Below, piece by piece: positions 19,590 through 28,036 of a stretch of 38,347 nucleotides of DNA. The stretch lies in contig NZ_JROH01000035.1 of the NCBI RefSeq assembly GCF_000786205.1, forward strand, positions 1-38,347. The letters are read 5' to 3'. The stretch comes from Sphingomonas sp. 37zxx (lineage in GTDB: Bacteria > Pseudomonadota > Alphaproteobacteria > Sphingomonadales > Sphingomonadaceae). Position 1 is the first letter of the stretch. Every line of letters begins with the position of its first letter. A program made the translations under genes and the position numbers. The notes beneath the pieces were generated by a model that ran no database searches, was not told where the DNA came from, and worked only from the letters and a program-made list of their open reading frames with translations.

Positions 19590-21418
19590 GCCGCGACCGC
19601 GACAATCTCCTGCGCGGGCAGGGCAAGTTCAAGCAGGGCATCGCAGGCCTCGCGGCACGGTGGCGCGCCTATGCGTGGACCGTTGCCGGTAGCGGCGGGT
19701 TTGGAGCATTCCTTCTCGCCAGCCATAATCCGGCGCCGGGCCAGTTCGCATGCGCCTACCAGCACGCCCAAGGTGTTGCGGTCAGCTGGATTGCAAGCGG
19801 GCGCAGCGATCCCGAGATTGCTGTCCGCTTTGAGGAGCGAACCGTGCGTGTCCCGGCCAGTGTGCTGGCCAACGACCGCATCTGGGTGTGGTGTTGGGAT
19901 GACCTTGCCGGGAAGGTTGTGCTGGGCGGCACGCTGGGCGCGCTGGTTGGCCTGCTGCTGTGCTTCGGCTTCGCCGTCTGGATACGCAGCGAGGGCAAGG
20001 AAGCGGCGCGTGATCGGTTCATTTCGGGCACGCAGATCGTGACCGAGCGCGTGCTTGCCCGGATGACGCGCAAGGCCACCAATGCGCGATCGATCCGCAT
20101 CGCCTCGGTCGGCATTCCGGCTTGGCTGGAATGCCGTCACTTCGCCCTGCTCGGCACCACCGGGGCAGGCAAGACCACCGTCATGCGCCAGATGCTCGAC
20201 CAGGTCGAAGCACGCGGCGAACCGGCGCTGGTCTACGACACCTCGGGCGAGTTCATCACCCACTACTACCGCCCCGAACGAGGCGATATCATTCTGAACC
20301 CGTTCGACGAGCGTTCGGCGTTCTGGTCGCCGTTCTCCGAGATTGCACATCCGGCAGACGCCGACCGAATCGCGCGCCAGCTGGTCTCCGAGACCGGCGA
20401 GCGCGATGATGATGTCTGGCTGGAAACGTCCCGAATACTGGTGGCCAATATTCTGCGCGTGCTCAGCGCCGAGGGGCGAACCACGCTCTCCGACCTGCTG
20501 GACGCCCTGCAGGTCAAGGGCAAGGAAGAGATGAAGGTCTGGCTGGCGGGCACATCATCGGCGCGCACCTTTGCCGATGATGCTGACCGAGCGACAGGCA
20601 GCGTGCTGTTCATGCTCGCCAAAGCAGCGACCTTGCTCCAGTTCCTGTGGCGCGAGCCCGGGGAGCGCGGCAGTTTCGCCTTCCGCGAGTTCATCTCCGG
20701 GCTGGACGCACATCAGGGGCCGAAGCCCTGGCTCTTCGTCCCGCGCAAGGAGGACTACTTCGAGGCGATGAAGCCCTTGCTGGCCTGCTGGCTGGAGTGT
20801 GCGGCGAGCGCGATGCTGGGCCTTCCGCCGTCCGACAGGCGGCGCATGTGGTTCTTCCTGGACGAGCTGGCCGATCTTCCCCGCGTCGACAACCTGACGC
20901 GGCTCTTGCCCGAGGGACGCAAGTTCGGGGCCAGCGTCGTCCTGACCTTTCAGGCCATCGGCCAGATGCACCGCCGCTATGGCCGCGACAGCGCCGAGGC
21001 CTTGCTCGGCTGCTGCAACTCGAAGTTGTATCTGCAGCTGATCGACCGCGACACGCGGGAATGGGCATCGCGGAACATTGGCGATGTCGAGGTGGAAGTG
21101 CGCAGCGCATCGGACAGCTTCGAGACCGGGCCGCATAGCGGGCGCACCTCCGTCGGCAGCACCCGCGTGGTGCGCTCTGCCGTGATCGAGAGCGACCTGC
21201 GGCTGCAGCCGCACCACGGCTTCCTGCAACTGCCAGACGCCTTGCCCGTTGGGCGAATTCGCCTGACGCGGGAGCACATTGATGCGCGGGGACCAGCACG
21301 CCATCCGGCCTTTGCCCCGGCCCATGTCAGCCGGATGCTGTGGAACCGCATGCCGAAGAAGGCTGACAGCGGCACTGCCAAGGATGATCCCGCCAGCACT
21401 CTCAAGGGGCCGGTCTGA
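19586..21418 (+). CDS. Type IV coupling protein (TraD/TrwB/VirD4 family)
   Basis: 610-residue DNA-translocation ATPase that would link the relaxase-DNA complex to a type IV secretion channel. Two hydrophobic segments (about residues 29-45 and 110-133) anchor it in the inner membrane with a small periplasmic loop. The cytoplasmic domain has Walker A GTTGAGKTT (190-198) and Walker B MWFFLDELADL (421-431), followed by the RKFGASVVLTFQAIGQM block typical of TrwB/TraD. It overlaps the accessory gene before it and the relaxase after it by one base or an ATGA, so the three are translationally coupled. No VirB-type genes are in the element, so it must serve a helper's channel. Confidence 0.93.
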   Translation: MSRDRDNLLRGQGKFKQGIAGLAARWRAYAWTVAGSGGFGAFLLASHNPAPGQFACAYQHAQGVAVSWIASGRSDPEIAVRFEERTVRVPASVLANDRIWVWCWDDLAGKVVLGGTLGALVGLLLCFGFAVWIRSEGKEAARDRFISGTQIVTERVLARMTRKATNARSIRIASVGIPAWLECRHFALLGTTGAGKTTVMRQMLDQVEARGEPALVYDTSGEFITHYYRPERGDIILNPFDERSAFWSPFSEIAHPADADRIARQLVSETGERDDDVWLETSRILVANILRVLSAEGRTTLSDLLDALQVKGKEEMKVWLAGTSSARTFADDADRATGSVLFMLAKAATLLQFLWREPGERGSFAFREFISGLDAHQGPKPWLFVPRKEDYFEAMKPLLACWLECAASAMLGLPPSDRRRMWFFLDELADLPRVDNLTRLLPEGRKFGASVVLTFQAIGQMHRRYGRDSAEALLGCCNSKLYLQLIDRDTREWASRNIGDVEVEVRSASDSFETGPHSGRTSVGSTRVVRSAVIESDLRLQPHHGFLQLPDALPVGRIRLTREHIDARGPARHPAFAPAHVSRMLWNRMPKKADSGTAKDDPASTLKGPV

Positions 21419-24165
21419 TGGTTGCCACCATTGGCGCGATCGGTAGTTCGGCGGCCGCTTCGAGCTACTACGAGGCCGATGACTACTATGCCGATGGTGG
21501 CATCTCGCCTAGCGAATGGCAGGGCGAGGGGGCCAAGGCCCTGGGTCTGTCAGGTGAGGTCAATCGCGAGACCTTCCGTGCCATTCTTGATGGCGCGCTG
21601 CTTCATGGCCAGCAGCTCGGCACCATGCGCGAGGGCAAGCTCCAGCACCGACCCGGTTGGGACATAACTATGTCTGCGCCCAAGTCGGTCTCGATCATGG
21701 CCGAGGTGGCGGGCGACCGGCGGTTGGTCGCCGCACACGCCAGTGCGGTGAAGGCAGCGCTCGCCTATGTCGAGCGCCATGCTGCCGCCACCCTTATACG
21801 CACTCCGGGCGGGGTCGAGCGGCACACCACCGACAATCTTGTGATTGCCAGTTTCCGCCATGACACGAGCCGGGCGCAGGACCCGCAGCTGCACACCCAC
21901 AATGTCATCATGAACATGACACAGGACGCCGAAGGCAACTGGCGCAGTCTGGAGCCGCGCGCGCTCTACCAGCTTCAGAAGGCCATTGGCGCGGTCTATC
22001 GCCAAGAGCTGGCAGTGGGTGTCCGGGCGCTTGGCTATGGCATCGAACAGGGCAAGGATTCCCTGTTCGAGATCAAGGGCGTCCCCGCCGCCGTGATCCG
22101 CGCCTTCAGCGAGCGCGCCGCACAGGTCGAAGCCCGGCTTGCCGAGCGCGGCCAGACCCGCGCGACCGCATCTGCCGAAGAAAAGCAGATTGCCGCGCTC
22201 GATACCCGCGAGGCGAAGCAAAGCCTTGAGCGCGGCGAGCTGGTAGCGAACTGGCGCGCGGAGGCGGATGCCGCCGGGTTCGGGAAGGACGCTCGGGAAG
22301 CTTTGGTGGCTGCGAGCAAGGAGGTGGCGGCCAGTTTGGAGCATGGCAGCGCGTTGGCCGCGCAGGGTCAGATCGCCGCGCATCAGGCCGTTGCCCTTGC
22401 CGCCGCCAATCTTGGGGAGCGCCAGTCGGTGTTCGCCGCCGCCGAACTGGAAAAGGAGGCAGGGCGTTATGGGTTGGGCCGCGTGACTGCTGCGCAGATC
22501 AGCGCGGCGGTTGCGCGTGCGCAGGGCGATGGCGCGCTGGTGCCGCGCACTTTTCTCGACAAGCGCGGCGCGGAGTTTGCCGGGTTCACCACCGCCGAAA
22601 ACATTGCCCATGAGCGGCAGTTGATGCGTCTGGAGGCCGAAGGGCGCGGGGCCGCTGGTTCGATCCTCTCGGCCAGACAGGCCGCCAGCGCCGTTGCCCG
22701 TGCCGAACTTAGATCCGATCACCCCTGGAATGAGGGACAGCGCGCGGCCACCCGCGCGCTGCTGACCAGTCCGCATCGCGTGACGGGCCTGCAGGGCTAT
22801 GCCGGGACCGCCAAGACCACCACCGTGCTGGCGACCTTTGCGCGCGAAGCGAAGGCGCGCGGGGTTGCGGTAACCGCGCTAGCCCCGACCGCGTCGGCTG
22901 CGCAGACCTTGGGCGATGCCCTTGGTCAGCGCGGCGAGACGGTGGCCCGCCAGCTGCTGCGCAATGGAGCATCACTGTCTGGCGGTGTGTGGATCGTCGA
23001 TGAGGCGTCACTGCTCTCGGCCCGCGATATGGCGGCGCTGCTCGGCCTTGCTGCTGACAGCAAGGCCCGCGTTGTTCTGGTCGGCGACGTCAAACAGCTC
23101 GGCTCCGTTGGCGCAGGCGCGGCCTTTGCCCAGCTGCAATCCGCCGGCATGGCGACCGCGCGGCTCGATAATGTTGTGCGCCAGACCAATACCGCGACGC
23201 GCGAGGCGGTGCTGGCATCGATCGAAGGTGATGCGCGCAAGGCGCTGGACGCTCTGGATCGGGGTGGTGGCAAGATCATCGCCCATGGCAGTCAGGGCGA
23301 GCGTTTCGCCGCTATGGCCAAGGCCTATGCTGCTTTGGATGTGTCCGAACGCGTGCGCACGCTGGTGATCGAGCCTTCGCGCGATGGCCGCGATGCGCTC
23401 ACTGCTGATATCCGCCGCGAGCTTGCCGCAGCCGGTGTCCTGTCTGGTCCCACCGTCAGCATGGAGAGCCTGGTCGCCAAGAACCTGTCGCGCATCGAAG
23501 CCCGCGATCCTGCGAGCTATGCGCCGGGCGATACGGTCCGTTTCCTGCGCGACTATGCCGACAAGGGCGTCACACGCGGCGCTGCCTATCGGGTCGAGCG
23601 CATCGATCCCGGAAAGGCCGCTATTGCGTTGAAGGCTGCCGACGGGTCGGCCGTGGACTGGCGGCTGCGGCAATGGGGCGCGGGCAAGGTTGAGGTGTTC
23701 GAGCCCAAGATGATGGAATTGCAGGCGGGCGACCGCGTGCAGTTCACCCGCAATGACCGCGACGCCGGGCGCATCAACGGGCTGCGCGGCACCATTACCG
23801 GCATCGATCCCGACCGTCAGCAGGCGACCGTCGCGCTAGCCAATGGCCACGAGCAGCGGCTCGATCTCTTCGACCCCCGCGATGCTCATCTGCGCCATGC
23901 CTATGTCCAGACCGCCCACGCAGCGCAGGGCCAGACCGCCGAGCGCGTCCTGATCCACGCCGATAGCCGTTCCGCCAATCTGGTCGACCAGAAGATGCTC
24001 TATGTCGCGCTCTCGCGCGCGAAGTCAGAAGCCATTGTCGTCACCGACGACAAGGCGCGGCTGATCCGCGCCATCCACGAGCGGGCGGGCGAAAAGCAGA
24101 CCGCCATGGAGGTGAGTGCGCCGGAAGCGTCCAAGGCGAAGTCTCTGGGGGCTGGTCTCGGCTGA
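21418..24165 (+). CDS. MobF-family conjugative relaxase-helicase (TrwC/TraI-like)
   Basis: 915 residues combining a TrwC relaxase with a RecD-like helicase. The N-terminus has the paired tyrosines (Y17 and Y18; Y23 and Y24), and the three-His metal site is H148 (ASFRH), H159 and H161 (LHTHN), nearly the spacing of R388 TrwC. The helicase part begins after about residue 430 with Walker A GYAGTAKTT (460-468) and Walker B VDEAS (528-532), and ends with AHAAQGQTAERV and a YVALSRAK motif. All catalytic residues expected for nicking and unwinding are present. It starts at the stop of the coupling-protein gene. It is shorter than F TraI and close to TrwC in length. Confidence 0.95.
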   Translation: MVATIGAIGSSAAASSYYEADDYYADGGISPSEWQGEGAKALGLSGEVNRETFRAILDGALLHGQQLGTMREGKLQHRPGWDITMSAPKSVSIMAEVAGDRRLVAAHASAVKAALAYVERHAAATLIRTPGGVERHTTDNLVIASFRHDTSRAQDPQLHTHNVIMNMTQDAEGNWRSLEPRALYQLQKAIGAVYRQELAVGVRALGYGIEQGKDSLFEIKGVPAAVIRAFSERAAQVEARLAERGQTRATASAEEKQIAALDTREAKQSLERGELVANWRAEADAAGFGKDAREALVAASKEVAASLEHGSALAAQGQIAAHQAVALAAANLGERQSVFAAAELEKEAGRYGLGRVTAAQISAAVARAQGDGALVPRTFLDKRGAEFAGFTTAENIAHERQLMRLEAEGRGAAGSILSARQAASAVARAELRSDHPWNEGQRAATRALLTSPHRVTGLQGYAGTAKTTTVLATFAREAKARGVAVTALAPTASAAQTLGDALGQRGETVARQLLRNGASLSGGVWIVDEASLLSARDMAALLGLAADSKARVVLVGDVKQLGSVGAGAAFAQLQSAGMATARLDNVVRQTNTATREAVLASIEGDARKALDALDRGGGKIIAHGSQGERFAAMAKAYAALDVSERVRTLVIEPSRDGRDALTADIRRELAAAGVLSGPTVSMESLVAKNLSRIEARDPASYAPGDTVRFLRDYADKGVTRGAAYRVERIDPGKAAIALKAADGSAVDWRLRQWGAGKVEVFEPKMMELQAGDRVQFTRNDRDAGRINGLRGTITGIDPDRQQATVALANGHEQRLDLFDPRDAHLRHAYVQTAHAAQGQTAERVLIHADSRSANLVDQKMLYVALSRAKSEAIVVTDDKARLIRAIHERAGEKQTAMEVSAPEASKAKSLGAGLG

Positions 24166-24385
24166 TCGCGTGAGCCGCGAGTGTGCCGGGCCATAGCATC
24201 CTCCGCCCTGCCATTGGAATGAACTGCTCCTGTTTGACGGCCCGTGCCGGGCGGGATCAACAGCCTGCCCGCTCCTTCAGGCTTCGCCCTTCCGTGTTGG
24301 CTGTTCCGCGTTCCGCTGACTCGCCTGGCCATCCGGCCCGTCCCTTCATCCGCGTTCCCAACGACAGGACGAAGGATTTACCACC

Positions 24386-25279
24386 ATGGCCAGCACCGCA
24401 ACCGCCAGCATCTACGACACCATCACTAACCAGATCATCGCCGCGCTGGAGCGCGGCACGGACGATTACACGCTCCCCTGGCACCGCAGCAGCGCCCCGC
24501 TCACGCGGCCCATCAATGCGGTCAGCCGCAAGGCCTATCGCGGGGTCAATGTCCTCGCGCTCTGGGCCAGCGCCGAGGCGCAGGACTTCGGGCATGGTCT
24601 CTGGGCAACCTACCGCCAGTGGCAGTCACTCGGCGCACAGGTTCGCAAGGGTGAGAAGGCCTCGCCGATCGTGTTCTACAAGGTCCTGGACCTAGCGGAG
24701 GGCAGCAAAGACGAGGCGCGCGAGGGCGCGGGCCGGATCTTCGCGCAGGGCTCGCATGTGTTCAACATCGCGCAGGTCGAGGGCTACGCCTTGCCCGAAG
24801 TGCCTGAAGCCGAGGCCTTCGATCCCATCGCCGATGTCGAAACCTTCATCGCTGCCACCGGGGCTGCGATCCGCATCCAGGGTGACAGCGCACACTACAC
24901 CCCGTCCATCGACACGATCACCATGCCCGACCGCGAGCGGTTCTTCGCCACTGACACCGCCAGTGCCGCGCAGAACTGGTATGCCATCCTCCTCCACGAA
25001 CTCGTGCACTGGACCGGTGCCGACCACCGTCTCGCCCGCACCTTCGGCAAGCGCTTTGGCGACGAGGCCTATGCCATGGAGGAGCTGGTCGCCGAGCTTG
25101 GCTCAGCCTTCCTGTGCGGCGACCTTGGCCTGTCAGTCACCCCGCGTCCGGACCATGCCTGCTACCTCGCCAGCTGGCTCAAGGTGCTCAAGGGCGACAA
25201 CCGGGCGATCTTCACCGCTGCCAGCGCGGCGGCGAAGGCGGCGGAGTGGTTGGGGGAGGAATCTGGAGGGCCAGAGTGA
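24386..25279 (+). CDS. ArdC-like antirestriction protein (ssDNA-binding N-domain, zincin C-domain)
   Basis: 297 residues. The N-terminal ArdC domain (ITNQIIAALERGTDDYTLPWH, then YRGVNVLALW and WATYRQW, residues about 10-100) binds single-stranded DNA in known members. The C-terminal half is a zincin-like metallopeptidase with HELVH (H204, E205, H208) and a downstream YAMEELVAELGSAF that supplies the third ligand. ArdC of plasmid pSa protects incoming single-stranded DNA from restriction, which suits a gene just after the relaxase in a mobilizable element. About 220 bp separate it from the relaxase gene; that gap holds small hairpins but no frame. It is convergent with the HNH gene. Confidence 0.93.
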   Translation: MASTATASIYDTITNQIIAALERGTDDYTLPWHRSSAPLTRPINAVSRKAYRGVNVLALWASAEAQDFGHGLWATYRQWQSLGAQVRKGEKASPIVFYKVLDLAEGSKDEAREGAGRIFAQGSHVFNIAQVEGYALPEVPEAEAFDPIADVETFIAATGAAIRIQGDSAHYTPSIDTITMPDRERFFATDTASAAQNWYAILLHELVHWTGADHRLARTFGKRFGDEAYAMEELVAELGSAFLCGDLGLSVTPRPDHACYLASWLKVLKGDNRAIFTAASAAAKAAEWLGEESGGPE

Positions 25280-25357
25280 TATGTCTCTCGCGTTGATTAA
25301 AACGATGAGGTCTCAACCGGCATGGAAGCTTTTCAGTCCCAATTCCGTTTTCAACAT

Positions 25358-26314
25358 TCAAACCGACAGCCCCGCTTTCTGTTGTCGTAGCCGGACATGC
25401 TCGACACGATGGCACGTTGGACAAAGAAGGGAGTAATCTGCGGTTGTCGTGTAGCGCACTCCCTCATCTAACGGGTTCTTGTGATGCACATCGAGCATAC
25501 CCCGGGGTTTCACGCCAAGTTGAGATGCGATTTCGGCAGGATCAAATCTACAATGATCACAATGCAGGGTCCCCCCTGCAAGCCGCTGCCTGATAAAGCG
25601 GTCAGCCAGCCAAGCTGATCGTTTCTTGATCTTCGCGAGGCGCTCTTCTTCCACACCTTCGAGCACAGCCAAATCGCGCTCAATGTCCCGCTGGGTTCTG
25701 GGGTTGATGTGACTCAAAGCCGCAAGTGCGAACTCATCCTCGATCCCGATCCAAGCGTTGCCAGTGTCTACTGGCTCAATCTCGAGATCGGCAATAAGGC
25801 CACGCTCGTCATCGCTAAGCGGGCGGAGTGTGGCAGACGAATGCGCATACAGGCGTCGATAGGCATCGGATCCTAGAATATCCTTCGCCTTCCGAAGGTC
25901 ATTCACCCTGAAGCTCTGCACAATCGGGAATGCCACCGACCAACGGAAGCGCTTTCCACCTTGCGCCCACATATCTTGGAGCAGCCGGTATTCGTCCGGT
26001 CCGAGGATTTGATCCAAAGGCCTGCTGGTGGTTCTAAGCTTATGCACCGCAATAAATCGGCCAGCGCGCTGATCGTGTGCATCACGATCAGCAAGATAGA
26101 TTGGATCATTCTCAAAACCGGGATTTGGCTTTTGGAAAGTCTCGGTAATGTATTCGATTACGTATCCGTTTCCGAACTGCTTTTGGATGGTGCTTTGGCA
26201 CCGATTTCGTCCCGTCAGGGTTCCATCAGTCGGTGTAAAGCCCATCCAAGTTGTGCCTGGCAGCCAATCCGCCTTTGACGCCATTACCGGCGCAGGAAGG
26301 TCCTTTATCTTCAA
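25358..26314 (-). CDS. HNH endonuclease, last gene of the restriction operon
   Basis: 318 residues. The C-terminal HNH domain is complete: C252 and C255 (CDHC), H277/H278 and N280 (LDVHHKNP), C298, C301 and H302 (CPTCH), so both the zinc knuckles and the catalytic histidine are present. Residues about 20-180 form a separate domain (WMGFTPTDGTLTGRN, then RFIAVHKLRTTSRPL and FRWSVAFPIVQSF) that I do not recognise; it could be a DNA- or modified-base-reading domain of the SRA/EVE kind, but this is a guess. A charged linker (about 205-235) joins them. Its start overlaps the stop of the Mrr gene (ATGA, 26311-26314), showing it belongs to the same operon. Confidence 0.85.
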   Translation of the reverse strand: MKIKDLPAPVMASKADWLPGTTWMGFTPTDGTLTGRNRCQSTIQKQFGNGYVIEYITETFQKPNPGFENDPIYLADRDAHDQRAGRFIAVHKLRTTSRPLDQILGPDEYRLLQDMWAQGGKRFRWSVAFPIVQSFRVNDLRKAKDILGSDAYRRLYAHSSATLRPLSDDERGLIADLEIEPVDTGNAWIGIEDEFALAALSHINPRTQRDIERDLAVLEGVEEERLAKIKKRSAWLADRFIRQRLAGGTLHCDHCRFDPAEIASQLGVKPRGMLDVHHKNPLDEGVRYTTTADYSLLCPTCHRVEHVRLRQQKAGLSV

Positions 26315-27216
26315 AGCGACACCTGGTCTTTCTTCATATAGGCGGAGAAGAAGTCGGGTTCGATGGTCAAAGCCTTCGTTTCGCGAACGCCCAATCGTTC
26401 TTCGATAAGAAGCTCCAACAAACGGTCAATGTCGACAAGCTCGATTGCGGTTGCATTATCCTGGGCAGCCGCTTCTCGTGCGCCCTTGGTGAAGGTCCCG
26501 GTCGTCAGAAAGATGCCGCGTTCCGCCCTGCCCTGAATTGCGCCGCGAAACTCCCTGATCTTGTCCGGCCCTACGGTGCCGTCGTACCGCTTGCATTGGA
26601 ACATGACTTTGGTTCGGACGAACCTGTTGATGAGGAGAAAACCTTCGCCATCAATGCCTTGATCTCCAGCCTGGCCCGTGACCTTGACGTTTTCAAAGCC
26701 GATGTGACGTAGCAATCGAGCGCAAAGTTCTTCGAACCCCTTGTCGCTGGTGCCCTTGAGCAACTGGACAAGCCGTTCCTGAATCTCGTCCTGATTGAGG
26801 TATTCCTTTTCGTCCGGGGCGCTTGCATCCTCGTCATCGTCAGGCGATTTTGGCTCGGTTTTCCCTTCGCTTTTTTCCGTGTTCTGAAAACCGCCGTGGA
26901 CTTGTTTGAACAAGCGATACGATTCTTCATGCGAGAGGTTAGTGGCGCGGCCCTTTTCGGTAAGTACCCAGACGCCGCGCTGCTCGGTATCGATGAGGCC
27001 AGCCTTGGCCAGATAGAAACGCGCCCAGCCTACCTTGTTCTCGAACTTGGATTGACCACCCTTGGTTGTTCCTTCGAGCTCCGGCTGTGGAATTTCGTGA
27101 TGCTCGGCAATCCAGCCATATACCTCCTTGGGCTTCGCTGAGGAACCAAGCTCCCGCAGCCCTTCAAGAACAGGCTGGAAGTATTGGATAAATTTTGGAC
27201 CCTTGAGGTTTGCCAT
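26311..27216 (-). CDS. Mrr-type restriction endonuclease
   Basis: 301 residues. The N-terminal winged-helix Mrr_N-like region (about 1-95, with VYGWIAEHHEI and VWVLTEKGR) is followed by an acidic low-complexity linker (about 113-140). The Mrr catalytic PD-(D/E)XK domain begins with E163 (FEELCARLLRHIGF) and continues with D189 (GDQGIDGEG), Q207 and K209 (FQCKRY), then FLTTGTFTKGAREAA. Mrr enzymes cut DNA carrying methylated A or C. The ATG at 27216 is chosen over 27255 because CGGGAACAGTC provides a ribosome binding site and the longer version would overlap the next gene. It overlaps the HNH gene by 4 bp. Confidence 0.92.
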   Translation of the reverse strand: MANLKGPKFIQYFQPVLEGLRELGSSAKPKEVYGWIAEHHEIPQPELEGTTKGGQSKFENKVGWARFYLAKAGLIDTEQRGVWVLTEKGRATNLSHEESYRLFKQVHGGFQNTEKSEGKTEPKSPDDDEDASAPDEKEYLNQDEIQERLVQLLKGTSDKGFEELCARLLRHIGFENVKVTGQAGDQGIDGEGFLLINRFVRTKVMFQCKRYDGTVGPDKIREFRGAIQGRAERGIFLTTGTFTKGAREAAAQDNATAIELVDIDRLLELLIEERLGVRETKALTIEPDFFSAYMKKDQVSL

Positions 27217-27238
27217 GACTGTTCCCGGTAACTTCACG

Positions 27239-28036
27239 CTATCTGACACAGCCAAGGAACGTCATCACGATCCTATATGCCGGTTCATAGCAAGCGAGGA
27301 CGAGCGGGTCGGGATCGACCTCACCGTGCAGGAGTGCGTTGCGCATGGTGTAAATGGTTTCCACCAGCCCCGCGAGGAGGTCAGCTGGGGTGCACTGCAA
27401 TACAACGCTGCCGGCTTCCAGCTGCGGACCGCCGCCCAACACCAAATCGGTCATGGGGCGCGGATTGCACCCGTCATAGAACTGCCGAAGGTTTAGCTGC
27501 TGGGCATTCGAGAGGTTCGCGACAAAGGCAGGCAAGGCATAGACTTCGACAGGATTATAGTCGGGCTGGGTATGCTGGAAACGGACAAGCCCAGACGCTT
27601 GTGCGGTCACCATGATCTCGATCGCGCCGCCAACGATCTTCCGCACGCGGTATTCTTGGCTGTTCCGCACCCTGCACTCGTTCTGGAGATTAAATGGGCG
27701 AAGGCAAACTTCCCGCAAGGAAACCCGTTCAGCCAGACCGTTCTTGCGCGTAACCTCAAGGTGGATAGCATCGAGCCGGATATGCAGATCCCCGATAGCC
27801 TGCTTTAGTGTAATGGATTCTACCGTATTGTTGTCAGCCCGGAACAGGGGCAAGCCCCGCCGCCTAAGCTGGCTGTTAACATTGGAGACCGCATAGTTCA
27901 GCATGGCGCGTTCCTGCGCTTCGCCGCTCGCCTGCCGATACCAGGCATTGAAAGCAGCCCATGCCTTAACAAAGGGGCCAATGTAGTCGATTTCAGCCCG
28001 GTTCATCCAATCCTGCGCGTGCGGAGGAAGTGCCAT
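27239..28036 (-). CDS. HEPN-like protein of the restriction operon
   Basis: 265 residues; no named family recognised, but two features point to a HEPN fold. The N-terminal FVKAWAAFNAWYRQ (residues 22-35) is like the first helix of many HEPN proteins. Near the C-terminus MRNALLHGE gives an RX4H motif (R232, H237) with Asn after the Arg, the usual catalytic signature of HEPN ribonucleases. The middle (about 100-215) looks like a separate inserted region. The start overlaps the specificity-subunit stop (ATGA at 28036), so its synthesis is coupled to the restriction system. A role as an RNase that acts when restriction fails is an inference. Confidence 0.72.
   Translation of the reverse strand: MALPPHAQDWMNRAEIDYIGPFVKAWAAFNAWYRQASGEAQERAMLNYAVSNVNSQLRRRGLPLFRADNNTVESITLKQAIGDLHIRLDAIHLEVTRKNGLAERVSLREVCLRPFNLQNECRVRNSQEYRVRKIVGGAIEIMVTAQASGLVRFQHTQPDYNPVEVYALPAFVANLSNAQQLNLRQFYDGCNPRPMTDLVLGGGPQLEAGSVVLQCTPADLLAGLVETIYTMRNALLHGEVDPDPLVLACYEPAYRIVMTFLGCVR

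Noticed and set aside
19586..24165. Reading the element as a self-transmissible conjugative element
   Set aside because: Only coupling protein, relaxase and accessory protein are present; no VirB4/TraC-type ATPase, pilin or core-complex genes are found between 14350 and 36045.
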